Notes: generated from the sequence alone by a model not told the origin. A stretch of 64,000 bases of DNA from Flavobacterium lacustre (GCF_027474525.2 NZ_CP114882.2:558001-622000), one strand, 5' to 3'; shown: positions 35,988 to 45,145, numbered from the stretch's first letter. Made by a program: numbers and translations.

Positions 35988-36872
35988 ATGACAAAAAAAA
36001 TAATCTGTTTCGGAGAAGTTCTATTTGACGTTTTTCCAACACATCGAAAAATTGGCGGAGCGCCTTTGAATGTAGCGCTTCGCATGGCGTCACTTGGCAT
36101 CAATGCACAAATAATAAGTCGCGTTGGAAATGATGAAATAGGGAAAGAATTGATTCGTTTTATTGAAGAAAATGGCGTTGCTACCGACACTATTCAAGTA
36201 GACGAAAACTTATCTACCGGAGAGGTTATTGTTCAATTAAACGATAAAGGTTCTGCTTCTTACACTATTAATTATCCTGTTGCATGGGATAAAATCGAAG
36301 TCACATCAATAGCTGAAAATGCAGTTGCTAATGCTGACGCAATGGTTTTTGGAAGTTTAGTTTGCAGAGATTTTGTTTCGCACCAGACGCTACTCAGCCT
36401 TATGAATCTTGCTAAATACAAGATATTTGATGTTAATTTACGTGCTCCGTTTTACACCAAAGAATTGTTGATTGAATTAATGAACAAAGCCGATTTTATA
36501 AAATTTAATGATGATGAATTGTATGAAATAAGCGAGTACATGAACAGCCCTTACAACTCATTGGAACAAAACATTCATTTTATCGCTGAGCAAACAAACA
36601 CGAAACATATTTGTGTGACCAAAGGAAGTCATGGCGCAGTTTTATACTATAACGACACCATGTATTACAACAGCGGTTATAAAATTGAAGTTGCTGACAC
36701 CGTGGGTGCAGGAGATTCATTTTTGGCTGGTTTACTGACTCAATTATTAACCGGAAATGACGCTCAATTTGCTATTAATTATGCCTGTGCATTAGGTGCT
36801 TTGGTAGCTCAAAAAGAAGGGGCTAATCCCAAAATTGAAGCAGCAGCAATTGCTGACTTTATGAAAATATAA
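35988..36872 (+). CDS. PfkB-family fructokinase (second of two)
   Basis: A 294-residue sugar kinase with KIGGAPLNVALRMASLGI in the substrate site and the signature DTVGAGDSFLAGLL near the C-terminus. I placed the start at the ATG at 35988 (MTKKIICFGEVLFDVFP), because the longer reading frame from 35907 runs into the transporter gene and adds a charged tail without family features. Only 5 nt separate it from the transporter. It is likely a fructokinase serving the GH32/porter route, as the other PfkB gene serves the phosphorylase route. Confidence 0.88.
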   Translation: MTKKIICFGEVLFDVFPTHRKIGGAPLNVALRMASLGINAQIISRVGNDEIGKELIRFIEENGVATDTIQVDENLSTGEVIVQLNDKGSASYTINYPVAWDKIEVTSIAENAVANADAMVFGSLVCRDFVSHQTLLSLMNLAKYKIFDVNLRAPFYTKELLIELMNKADFIKFNDDELYEISEYMNSPYNSLEQNIHFIAEQTNTKHICVTKGSHGAVLYYNDTMYYNSGYKIEVADTVGAGDSFLAGLLTQLLTGNDAQFAINYACALGALVAQKEGANPKIEAAAIADFMKI

Positions 36873-36941
36873 ATTTAAAATTCTTTAAACTTTAATCAAA
36901 GATAAACAATACCCCATAATACCTTTTATTTGAAATTAATC

Positions 36942-38687
36942 ATGAAAAATAATCCGCCTTTATTTTTGTTATTTGCTTTTTGGCTATTGTCTAAAACAGC
37001 ATTAATTGCACAAAATGAAAAAACTACAATTCTAAAAAATATTGATAAAAAATGGTGGAAAGAAGCTACTGTTTACCAGATTTACCCAAGAAGTTTTAAA
37101 GATAGTGACGGCGATGGTGTGGGCGATTTGAAAGGAATTATATCTAAGCTTGATTATATAAAAAGTTTAGGAATTAATGCTGTTTGGCTCAACCCAATTT
37201 ACACTTCTCCAAACGATGATAACGGATACGACATCAGTGATTATCGTGAAATTATGAAAGATTTTGGAACGATGGAAAATTTTGATCTTTTATTGAAAGA
37301 AATGCACAAACGCAACATCAAATTAATCATGGATTTAGTGGTAAATCATAGTAGTGACGAGCACGAATGGTTCAAACAATCAAAAAGTTCCAGAGATAAT
37401 AAATACAGAGATTATTACCATTGGTGGCCAGCCGAAAAAGGAAAACCAACTTACAGATGGAGTTTTTTTGACGTGAATAGCGAAGCTTGGAAATATGATG
37501 CCCAAACTGATGCTTATTACCTGCATTATTTTTCTCAAAAACAACCAGATTTGAATTGGGAAAACCCAAAAGTAAGACAAGAAGTATATGATATCATGCG
37601 TTTCTGGCTGAACAAAGGAATTGATGGTTTCAGAATGGATGCTTTTCAATTTGCTTCAAAAGATACTTCTTGGCCGGAATTACCAAAAGGATATGAAAAA
37701 AACATCATCAAATATTACGGAGTTGGTCCTCATCTTCATGAATATTTGCAAGAAATGAACCGAGAAGTTTTTAGCAAATATGATATTATGACGGTATCAG
37801 AAGGTGCTGGAAGTTCCCCAGAAGACGCGATTCAGTTTGTAGACCCAGACCGAAAAGAATTGGATATGGCGTATCATTTTGAAAGTGTAGACATTGGAAA
37901 CCATTTAAAGGATTTTGGCCTTGCGAAATACAAACAAATATTTTCAAGATACGATGAAACTTTCAAAGAGAAAGGGTGGCTATCTATATTTCTGGCAAAT
38001 CACGATCAGCCAAGAATGGTGAGTAAATTTGGTAACGAGACCGCCGAATTTAGAGAATTATCATCCAAAATGCTTTCTACATTTGTAATGACAATGCGCG
38101 GAACGCCTTATTACTATTATGGTGATGAACTGGGAATGGTTAATATTCGATTTAATGATATTAATGATTACAATGATGTGGAAACCCGAAATAAATACAC
38201 TCAAATAAAAAATGCAGGCGGAGATTTAGACGCTTACATGGAAAACCGAAAACAGACTTCGAGAGAAAACGGAAGAACACCTTTTCAATGGGACACAACT
38301 GAAAATGCCGGTTTTACAACAGGGAAACCATGGTTGAAAGTGAATCCAAATTATAGTCTTATTAATGCTGAAGCTCAGGAAAAAGACCCTAACTCAGTAT
38401 TAAATTACTTTAGAAAAGTAGTTCAATTGCGCAAGCAAGACCTAACGCTCGTTTATGGTGCCTACACACTTTTGGACAAAGATAATCCCGACGTATTTGC
38501 ATATACTAGGGAACTTGACGGTAAAAAACTATTAGTTTTATTGAATTTTTCTAAAAAAAATGCAGCCTATACCCTTTCGATTTCTACTGCTAAATCTAAA
38601 ATCATTTTAGACAATTATTCCAACACCAAAAAAATAAAAAAGAATACTTTGCGTCCGTACGAAGCAGTAATTTTGGAGCTTAAATAA
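36942..38687 (+). CDS. Secreted GH13 alpha-glucosidase (oligo-1,6-glucosidase / sucrase-like)
   Basis: A 581-residue GH13 enzyme with signal peptide MKNNPPLFLLFAFWLLSKTALIAQ, so predicted periplasmic. Order of motifs: WWKEATVYQIYPRSFKDSDG, the metal-site loop DSDGDGVGDLKGI, nucleophile D233 in DGFRMDAFQF, acid/base E287 in TVSEGAGSS, and D355 in LANHDQPR. Relatives act on isomalto-oligosaccharides, sucrose or short alpha-glucosides. The ATG at 36942 was preferred to a TTG at 36930. It is the last gene of the GH32 operon. Together with GH65 it suggests the natural substrate also contains alpha-linked glucose. Confidence 0.9.
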   Translation: MKNNPPLFLLFAFWLLSKTALIAQNEKTTILKNIDKKWWKEATVYQIYPRSFKDSDGDGVGDLKGIISKLDYIKSLGINAVWLNPIYTSPNDDNGYDISDYREIMKDFGTMENFDLLLKEMHKRNIKLIMDLVVNHSSDEHEWFKQSKSSRDNKYRDYYHWWPAEKGKPTYRWSFFDVNSEAWKYDAQTDAYYLHYFSQKQPDLNWENPKVRQEVYDIMRFWLNKGIDGFRMDAFQFASKDTSWPELPKGYEKNIIKYYGVGPHLHEYLQEMNREVFSKYDIMTVSEGAGSSPEDAIQFVDPDRKELDMAYHFESVDIGNHLKDFGLAKYKQIFSRYDETFKEKGWLSIFLANHDQPRMVSKFGNETAEFRELSSKMLSTFVMTMRGTPYYYYGDELGMVNIRFNDINDYNDVETRNKYTQIKNAGGDLDAYMENRKQTSRENGRTPFQWDTTENAGFTTGKPWLKVNPNYSLINAEAQEKDPNSVLNYFRKVVQLRKQDLTLVYGAYTLLDKDNPDVFAYTRELDGKKLLVLLNFSKKNAAYTLSISTAKSKIILDNYSNTKKIKKNTLRPYEAVILELK

Positions 38688-38710
38688 AGCCTAATAAAAT
38701 CTTTCAAGTT

Positions 38711-38779
38711 AAACTGTTTTTTGAAAATCGATTTGCAAATTAAATTGTAAATTTGTTTTCAAGAAACAGTTTTTTTTAT
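38711..38779 (+). terminator. Long hairpin after the GH13 gene; also brackets a -7-like box for the first lacI
   Basis: Arms at 38711-38727 (AAACTGTTTTTTGAAAA) and 38756-38772 pair at 16 of 17 positions, and the mismatch can be a G-U pair. Within the 28-nt loop, ATTTGCA and TGTAAAT pair further. A T8 run follows, so an intrinsic terminator for the GH32-GH13 operon is likely. The loop also holds TAAATTTG, a full -7 match, at 38748-38755. Confidence 0.65.
38748..38755 (+). promoter_or_regulatory. Possible -7 box of the first lacI gene
   Basis: TAAATTTG fits TAnnTTTG and lies 48 nt upstream of the lacI ATG. It falls within the loop of the hairpin at 38711-38779. No TTTG is found 19 bp upstream. 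Confidence 0.4.
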
Positions 38780-38803
38780 AGATACCAATCAGAAACTCCA
38801 TAA

Positions 38804-39823
38804 ATGAAGGACGCTACTCTCAAAGAAATTGCCACACAACTTGGAATTTCTATAACAACTGTTTCAAAGGCTTTAAAAAATTATTCTGACGTTAGCGAAA
38901 AGACTAAAAAAGCGGTTATAAATTTAGCAACCGAATTAAATTATACTCCAAATAGCTTTGCCGTAAACTTAAGAACCAAAGAATCTAAAACTATTGGATT
39001 AATAATTCCTACTGTTGTACACCACTTTTTTTCGAATGTTATTGAAGGAATTCTTGAAGAAGCCGAGAAAAGAAACTACATGGTTATTATTTTACAATCT
39101 AATGAAAACTACGAACTCGAAAAAAAACAAGTAGCCCTTTTATTGAATAAAAGAGTAGACGGGATTCTTATTTCCTTATCAAATGGGACAGGCGAATTTG
39201 ACCATTTAAAAACAATTCTTGCCAACAAAACACCATTAGTTCTTTTTGACAAAATTGCAAAAATTATAAACTGTTCGAAAGTGACCATAAACGACAGGAA
39301 AGCGGCTTATGATGCGGTTACTTATCTAATAAAAAAAGGATACAAAAAAATTGCTCATTTTCGCGGATCTTATTTACCACAGAATGCCATAGACCGTTTT
39401 CTAGGGTATAAAAAAGCACTTGAAGACAACAACATTGTTTATGATTCTTCATTGGTTTATTTATGTGAAAATAATTTAGATTTTGAAGACGGCTATGAAA
39501 ACGCAAAAAAAATAATTGCAGAACATCCTGATATTGATGCTATTTTTGCCGTAACCGATTTAGTTGCAATTGGAATTATTAAATACTTCAACGAAATAGG
39601 CATTCCGATTCCAAAACAAATTGCCGTTTTTGGATTTAGCAACTGGTTCATGTCAAGTATAATATCTCCGAAACTAACAACAATTGATCAACCTGGTTTT
39701 GAAATTGGAAAGAAATCAGCGACAATATTATTTGATGAAATTCATTCAAAAAAGAACAACGAACCTATTGTTTTTCAATCTATTGAATTGGAAACAAGTA
39801 TAATTGAAAGAGAATCTACTTAA
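38804..39823 (+). CDS. LacI-family transcription regulator, paralogue 1
   Basis: A 339-residue regulator with an N-terminal helix-turn-helix (MKDATLKEIATQLGISITT, then [11 protein letters not shown]) and the hinge-helix region [19 protein letters not shown] at about residues 47-65. A periplasmic-binding-protein-like sensor domain starts at [19 protein letters not shown]. It lies directly after the GH32 operon and is followed by a close paralogue. It is the best candidate, with that paralogue, for binding the three double CGAAAACGTTTTCG operators. The effector is unknown, perhaps fructose, sucrose or a phosphorylated product. Confidence 0.93.
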   Translation: MKDATLKEIATQLGISITTVSKALKNYSDVSEKTKKAVINLATELNYTPNSFAVNLRTKESKTIGLIIPTVVHHFFSNVIEGILEEAEKRNYMVIILQSNENYELEKKQVALLLNKRVDGILISLSNGTGEFDHLKTILANKTPLVLFDKIAKIINCSKVTINDRKAAYDAVTYLIKKGYKKIAHFRGSYLPQNAIDRFLGYKKALEDNNIVYDSSLVYLCENNLDFEDGYENAKKIIAEHPDIDAIFAVTDLVAIGIIKYFNEIGIPIPKQIAVFGFSNWFMSSIISPKLTTIDQPGFEIGKKSATILFDEIHSKKNNEPIVFQSIELETSIIEREST

Positions 39824-39851
39824 AAAAATAGTAAGTCTGTCTTTTTAAAAT

Positions 39852-39978
39852 AAATCTTTGAAGATTTCTAAAATAAATGTGTTTTAAATTTAACTGAACT
39901 ATACTAATTTGTTTATTTTAAAATTTGGAATATTTTTAAAATAAAAATTAATATCTTGGCAAAAATCTTTTAAAGATT
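39852..39978. repeat. Two related small palindromes upstream of the second lacI
   Basis: AAATCTTTGAAGATTT at 39852-39867 and AATCTTTTAAAGATT at 39964-39978 share the half-site AATCTT and lie 111 nt apart in the 251-nt spacer before the second lacI gene. They differ from the CGAAAACGTTTTCG operators. They could be binding sites for another regulator; in AT-rich DNA, chance is also possible. Confidence 0.3.
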
Positions 39979-40074
39979 AAATGAATATCATTCAAAATAA
40001 ATTGACTAAAAAAGGTATAAATCATTATCTTTTATCCTATATTTCCTTTAAATAAACCAATAGATATACACTGC

Positions 40075-41106
40075 ATGAAAGACATCACTCTTAAAGAAAT
40101 TGCAAACAAATTAGGTATTTCTATAACAACTGTTTCAAAAGCGCTAAAAAATTATCCCGATGTTAGTGAAAAAACTAAAAAAGCGGTAATTGAACTTGCC
40201 CAAACTTTACATTACACCCCAAATAGTTTTGCGGTAAACTTAAGGACTAAAGAATCAAAAACTATCGGACTGATTATTCCGGAAGTTATGCATCACTTTT
40301 TTTCGAATGTGATTAATGCAATTATTGATGAAGCCGAAAAAAATGGCTATCTGGTTATTATTTTACAATCGAGTGAAACGCTGGCATTAGAAAAAAAACA
40401 AGTTGAACTTCTTATCAATAAAAGAGTTGACGGAATAATTATGTCTTTATCGAATGAATCTAACTATGACGAGCATATAAAGGGCATAATCAATCGAAAT
40501 ATTCCGTTTGTTATGTTTGACAAAATTGCAAAATTGACCACGTGTTCAAAAGTAATAATTGATGATCAGAAAGCTGCCTTTAATGCTACTCAACATTTAA
40601 TTGATAATGGTTGTAAAAAAATTGCTCATATCCGAGGGCCATTAAATCCACAAAATTCTATTGATCGCTACATTGGATATAAAAAAGCTTTGGAAAAAAA
40701 CAACATTCCTTTTGATTCAAAATTAATTTATACTTGTGAAAAGGTAACTTTTGAGGAGGGGAAATACTTTGCCGAACAAATTATCAAAGAACATCCGGAG
40801 GTTGATGGTATTTTTGCAATTACAGATTTAGTTGCGGTAGGTGCTTTGGCTTATTTTAATGAAAACAACATTAAGGTTCCTGAACAAGTTGCAATAATTG
40901 GCTTTAGTAATTGGTTTATGTCGCAAGTAATAACTCCTAAACTAAGTACAATTGACCAGCCTAGTCATGAAATGGGGATAGTTTCTTTTAATTTACTATT
41001 AGAAGAAATGAATTGCCGTAAAGAAGATATGCCGTTTAAACCACGAACAGTTGAATTAGAAACTGCTTTGATTGTTCGAGAATCCAGTATGAAAAAACTA
41101 TCTTAA
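40075..41106 (+). CDS. LacI-family transcription regulator, paralogue 2
   Basis: A 343-residue close relative of the preceding gene. The recognition region [13 protein letters not shown] and the hinge region [19 protein letters not shown] are identical to paralogue 1, so both probably read the same operator. The sensor domain has diverged more ([37 protein letters not shown]). A recent tandem duplication with sensor divergence is the simple explanation. Its last codons overlap the end of the convergent queG gene by 9 nt, leaving no room for a separate terminator. Confidence 0.93.
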   Translation: MKDITLKEIANKLGISITTVSKALKNYPDVSEKTKKAVIELAQTLHYTPNSFAVNLRTKESKTIGLIIPEVMHHFFSNVINAIIDEAEKNGYLVIILQSSETLALEKKQVELLINKRVDGIIMSLSNESNYDEHIKGIINRNIPFVMFDKIAKLTTCSKVIIDDQKAAFNATQHLIDNGCKKIAHIRGPLNPQNSIDRYIGYKKALEKNNIPFDSKLIYTCEKVTFEEGKYFAEQIIKEHPEVDGIFAITDLVAVGALAYFNENNIKVPEQVAIIGFSNWFMSQVITPKLSTIDQPSHEMGIVSFNLLLEEMNCRKEDMPFKPRTVELETALIVRESSMKKLS

Positions 41107-42084
41107 AAAATCAATATTTCTTTTTATTCCGGAAAACTTAGTTCTTTTTAGAGGAGAATTTTTGGCGATAACTTTAAACGTTTCTTCTGTTATTTCTTCC
41201 CAATCTTTTTTGGACATTGATAGCAATTCTGGTTTTGGATTAAATAGTGGTTCATTATGTGGTTTTGAAAATTTATTCCAAGGGCAAACGTCTTGACAAA
41301 TATCACATCCAAAAGCCCAATCATCAAACTTACCTTGCATTTCATCAGGAATGTTTTCCTTGAGTTCAATTGTAAAATAAGAAATACACTTGCTCCCATC
41401 AACCTGATATGGCGCAATTATAGCTTCTGTCGGACACGCATCGATACAAGCCGTACATGTACCGCAATGATCTGTGGTAGCAAAATCGTATTCTAAATCT
41501 AAATCAATTATGAGTTCGGCAATAAAGTAAAAAGAACCTACTTTCCGGGTCAACAAATTACTGTTTTTACCTATCCAACCCAAACCACTTTTGGCAGCCC
41601 AAGCTTTGTCAAGAACCGGCGCTGAATCAACAAAAGCGCGTCCGGATACTTCACCGATGTTTTCTTGTATCGAAAACAAAAGCTCTTTTAATTTTTCTTT
41701 TATAACAGAATGATAGTCTTCTCCATATGCATATTTTGAGATTTTAAAAGAGTCTGGATTTTGAAATTCTGAAGGATAATAATTCAATAAAAGTGAGATT
41801 ACACTTTTAGCGTCGTCAACAAGTAAAGTTGGATTCAAACGTTTATCGAAATTATTTTCCATATAGGACATTTGTCCATTTCTTTGATTGTTTAACCAAT
41901 TCTCAAGCCTTGGTGCTTCCTGTTCTAAAAAAGCAGCTTTAGATATCCCACAAGATAAAAACCCGAGGCGCTTGGCTTCGGATTTGATGAATTGTGTGTA
42001 TTTTGATTTGGTGTCTATGATGTTAAATAGGTGTTTTAAACAGAAAAAGAACTTGTGTGGAACTAGCCCTGATAGTAGCGACAT
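41098..42084 (-). CDS. queG: Epoxyqueuosine reductase QueG
   Basis: QueG reduces epoxyqueuosine to queuosine in tRNA using cobalamin and two [4Fe-4S] clusters. The cluster ligands are seen in [16 protein letters not shown] and [15 protein letters not shown]. The conserved core begins around [23 protein letters not shown]. The only canonical start in frame is the ATG at 42084, inside a hairpin repeat element, giving about 20 extra residues ([12 protein letters not shown]...). The codon at the expected start, residue 23, is ATA, and no ATG, GTG or TTG lies between. The native start may have been lost and replaced; see findings. Confidence 0.92.
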   Translation of the reverse strand: MSLLSGLVPHKFFFCLKHLFNIIDTKSKYTQFIKSEAKRLGFLSCGISKAAFLEQEAPRLENWLNNQRNGQMSYMENNFDKRLNPTLLVDDAKSVISLLLNYYPSEFQNPDSFKISKYAYGEDYHSVIKEKLKELLFSIQENIGEVSGRAFVDSAPVLDKAWAAKSGLGWIGKNSNLLTRKVGSFYFIAELIIDLDLEYDFATTDHCGTCTACIDACPTEAIIAPYQVDGSKCISYFTIELKENIPDEMQGKFDDWAFGCDICQDVCPWNKFSKPHNEPLFNPKPELLSMSKKDWEEITEETFKVIAKNSPLKRTKFSGIKRNIDFLR

Positions 42085-42141
42085 CCTTTGCCTTCTTTCT
42101 TTAGGAAGGGAAAGATATAGCGGATAGCAGGAAACGGCTCC
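42064..42141. repeat. Hairpin-forming interspersed repeat, Flavobacteriaceae type
   Basis: A 78-bp imperfect palindrome. Outer arms are AGCCCTG and a CAG...GGCT region. Inner arms run through AGCGACATCCTTT and its partner AAAGATATAGCG to a closing CCTTC/GAAGG stem. From memory, elements with ends AGCCCTGAT...GATAGC and core TAGCGGAT are scattered through Flavobacterium genomes between genes; I cannot confirm this here because only one copy is in the window. It separates ruvB from queG and supplies the queG ATG. Confidence 0.55.
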
Positions 42142-42161
42142 TTGTTAAATTTTAAAAAAGA

Positions 42162-43184
42162 TTAAAATAATCCACCCTGAATATTTGTTTTAATTTTCCC
42201 TAAATGTCTGTATGCTTTATCGGTAACTTCCCTGCCTCTAGGTGTTCGCATGATAAATCCTTCTTGAATTAAGAACGGTTCATAAACCTCTTCTATTGTT
42301 TCGCTGCTTTCAGATACGGCTGTTGCCAAAGTTGACAAACCTACTGGTCCACCCTTAAATTTATCTATGATGGTATTTAGTATTTTATTATCCATCTCAT
42401 CCAGTCCGTGAGCATCAACATTAAGCGCTTTCAGGCTATATCGGGCTATTTCAATGTCTATTGTACCATTTCCTTTAATTTGTGCAAAATCACGCACACG
42501 ACGCAATAAAGCATTAGCTATACGAGGTGTTCCTCTACTTCTTCCTGCAATTTCTATAGCTGCTTCATAGGAAATTGGCATTTTTAAAATGGTAGCACTT
42601 CTCTCAACTATGGTAGTTAAAAGTTCAGTTGTATAGTATTGTAAGCGGGAGGAAATACCAAAACGAGCTCTCATAGGAGCTGTAAGCAACCCTGAACGCG
42701 TGGTTGCACCGATAAGTGTAAACGGATTTAAATTGATTTGAACTGTACGGGCATTGGGCCCAGATTCAATCATAATATCAATTTTAAAGTCTTCCATTGC
42801 GGAATACAGATATTCTTCGACTATGGGGCTTAAACGGTGTATTTCGTCAATAAATAACACATCTCGTTCTTCGAGATTAGTCAACAATCCAGCAAGGTCA
42901 CCTGGCTTATCTAAAACTGGACCAGAAGTTATTTTTATACCAACTTGCAATTCATTAGCCAGAATATTTGCCAACGTTGTTTTACCTAATCCCGGAGGTC
43001 CGTGAAAAAGAGTATGATCAAGCGCTTCGTTTCTTTGATTAGCCGCTTGAACAAAAACTTTTAGATTTTCAAGAATTTGATCTTGGCCGGCAAAATCATC
43101 AAAAGAAAGTGGCCTTAATCTTTTTTCAAGATCAAGTTCTTCCGGATTATATCCTTTTGTAGTTGGGTCTAAATTTTCATTCAT
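42162..43184 (-). CDS. ruvB: Holliday junction helicase motor RuvB
   Basis: AAA+ ATPase that drives branch migration together with RuvA. The 340-residue protein has Walker [11 protein letters not shown], Walker B FIDEIHRL, sensor 1 GATTRSG and the arginine finger region MRARFG. The C-terminal winged helix ends at [13 protein letters not shown]. Length and motifs are normal. It starts only a few bases from a TATCTTTG box. ruvA is 36 kb away. Confidence 0.98.
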   Translation of the reverse strand: MNENLDPTTKGYNPEELDLEKRLRPLSFDDFAGQDQILENLKVFVQAANQRNEALDHTLFHGPPGLGKTTLANILANELQVGIKITSGPVLDKPGDLAGLLTNLEERDVLFIDEIHRLSPIVEEYLYSAMEDFKIDIMIESGPNARTVQINLNPFTLIGATTRSGLLTAPMRARFGISSRLQYYTTELLTTIVERSATILKMPISYEAAIEIAGRSRGTPRIANALLRRVRDFAQIKGNGTIDIEIARYSLKALNVDAHGLDEMDNKILNTIIDKFKGGPVGLSTLATAVSESSETIEEVYEPFLIQEGFIMRTPRGREVTDKAYRHLGKIKTNIQGGLF

Positions 43185-43188
43185 GTAA

Positions 43189-43196
43189 CAAAGATA
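43189..43196 (-). promoter_or_regulatory. Putative -7 box of ruvB
   Basis: The minus strand reads TATCTTTG and is followed after 4 nt by the ruvB ATG. If used, transcription would start at or next to the start codon, giving a leaderless or nearly leaderless mRNA. Confidence 0.5.
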
Positions 43197-43284
43197 AAGA
43201 AAGTAATGTTTATGGGTGAATTACATTAGTATAGATTAATGAAATAACCTTTATGTAGAAAGTAATAAAATTCATCAAAATAAA

Positions 43285-43310
43285 AAAACCTCTTCTTTCG
43301 AAGAGGTTTT
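43285..43310 (-). terminator. Intrinsic terminator of the act-cox operon
   Basis: Arms AAAACCTCTTC (43285-43295) and GAAGAGGTTTT (43300-43310) give an 11-bp stem and 4-nt loop, followed on the minus strand by a T run. It lies 9 nt past the coxA stop. Confidence 0.9.
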
Positions 43311-43319
43311 ATATTTTTA

Positions 43320-45116
43320 TTAGTGGTGTAAAACAGCTTCACCTGGTTTCATTGGCACGTTTTGAGGAACAAAATCTTCATCATGCTCAGGATTACTGTA
43401 ATCATAAGGCCATCTGTGAACCTCAGGAATTGCACCCGGCCAGTTACCGTGTATGTGTTCTACGGGAGCCGTCCATTCTAATGTATTAGATTTCCATGGA
43501 TTTTGTACTGATTTCTTTCCGTAAAAAATACTAACAAAAAAGTTATATAAAAATACTAATTGAAATGCTCCACCAATTAATGCGAATGTTGTAATCAAAA
43601 CATTTACGTTTTGTAAATCATCGAATAAAGGAAAATTTGTATTTGTGTAATAACGTCTTGGTAAACCAGCTAATCCTATGAAGTGCATTGGAAAAAATAC
43701 CCCATAAGCACAAATTGCAGTTACCCAAAAGTGAACGTATCCTAAATTTTTATTTAACATTCTACCAAACATTCTTGGGAACCAATGGTAAATACCTGCA
43801 AACATTCCGTAAAGAGCAGAAATACCCATTACTAAGTGAAAGTGAGCTACAACAAAATACGTATCGTGAACATTAATATCTAATGTACTATCTCCAAGGA
43901 TAATCCCAGTTAAACCTCCTGTTATGAAAGTAGAAACTAAACCTATAGAAAATAACATTGCTGGATTTAATTGTAGATTACCTTTCCAAAGCGTTGTGAT
44001 GTAATTAAATGCTTTTACTGCGGAAGGAATTGCAATAAGTAATGTTGTAAATGTAAATACAGATCCTAAAAATGGATTCATACCAGAAACGAACATATGG
44101 TGACCCCAAACAATTGTAGATAAAAAGGCAATTGCTAAGATGGACATAATCATTGCTCTGTAACCAAAAATTGGTTTACGTGAGTTAGTCGCTATAATTT
44201 CTGATGTGATACCTAAAGCAGGTAATAAAACGATATAAACTTCAGGATGTCCTAAAAACCAGAATAAGTGTTCAAACAAAACAGGAGATCCACCTTGATA
44301 ATGTAATACTTCACCAGCAATATAAATATCAGACAAGAAGAATGATGTACCAAAACTTCTATCAAAAATCAATAATAAAGCCGCAGATAACAATACTGGG
44401 AATGAAACTATACCAATAATAGCCGTTACAAAGAAAGCCCAAATAGTAAGAGGCAATCTTGTCATTGTCATTCCTTTTGTTCTTAGGTTAATTACAGTAA
44501 CAACATAGTTTAAAGATCCCATTAAAGAGGAAGCGATAAAAATAGCCATAGAAATTAACCAAAGAGTCATACCCATACCAGAACCAGGAATTGCTTGTGG
44601 CAATGCGCTTAAAGGAGGATATATAGTCCAACCTGAAGAAGCTGGTCCAGCTTCAACAAATAAAGAACAAACCATGATTACACTTGATAAGAAAAACAAC
44701 CAATAAGAAATCATATTCATAAAACCGGAAGCCATATCTCTGGCTCCAATTTGAAGTGGTATCAGTAAATTACTAAATGTTCCACTTAAACCGGCAGTTA
44801 ATACAAAGAAAACCATTATAGTTCCATGTATAGTAACCAAGGCTAAATAAATATCATTTGCCATAACACCATCAGGAGCAAATTTATCACCTAATAATAT
44901 GTTGAAAATTTTGAAAGATTCTTCAGGCCAAGCTAATTGCATTCTAAATAGCATTGACATACCAACACCAATAATACCCATAATAATACCAGTTATCAGG
45001 TATTGTTTAGCTATCATTTTATGATCTATACTAAAAATGTATTTAGTAATAAACGTTTCTTTATGATGATGTTCCTGTTCGTGTTCGTGTCCGTGATCGT
45101 GACCTTCTGCTGACAT
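43320..45116 (-). CDS. coxA: Cytochrome c oxidase subunit I (aa3 type)
   Basis: Catalytic subunit of the haem-copper oxidase that reduces oxygen to water and pumps protons. It has 598 residues and about 12 membrane helices. Haem and CuB ligands are visible: the low-spin haem His in HGTIMVFF, the cross-linked His-Tyr in GHPEVY, the CuB pair in WGHHMFVSG, and both haem His residues in DTYFVVAHFHLVMG. The Glu of GHPEVY marks the A1 class with a D-channel. The His-rich N-terminus (HDHGHEHEQEHHH) is unusual and could bind metal. Last gene of the operon; no subunit III follows. Confidence 0.97.
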   Translation of the reverse strand: MSAEGHDHGHEHEQEHHHKETFITKYIFSIDHKMIAKQYLITGIIMGIIGVGMSMLFRMQLAWPEESFKIFNILLGDKFAPDGVMANDIYLALVTIHGTIMVFFVLTAGLSGTFSNLLIPLQIGARDMASGFMNMISYWLFFLSSVIMVCSLFVEAGPASSGWTIYPPLSALPQAIPGSGMGMTLWLISMAIFIASSLMGSLNYVVTVINLRTKGMTMTRLPLTIWAFFVTAIIGIVSFPVLLSAALLLIFDRSFGTSFFLSDIYIAGEVLHYQGGSPVLFEHLFWFLGHPEVYIVLLPALGITSEIIATNSRKPIFGYRAMIMSILAIAFLSTIVWGHHMFVSGMNPFLGSVFTFTTLLIAIPSAVKAFNYITTLWKGNLQLNPAMLFSIGLVSTFITGGLTGIILGDSTLDINVHDTYFVVAHFHLVMGISALYGMFAGIYHWFPRMFGRMLNKNLGYVHFWVTAICAYGVFFPMHFIGLAGLPRRYYTNTNFPLFDDLQNVNVLITTFALIGGAFQLVFLYNFFVSIFYGKKSVQNPWKSNTLEWTAPVEHIHGNWPGAIPEVHRWPYDYSNPEHDEDFVPQNVPMKPGEAVLHH

Positions 45117-45145
45117 ATATGTTTACTTTAAATTTTTCTTAATAA

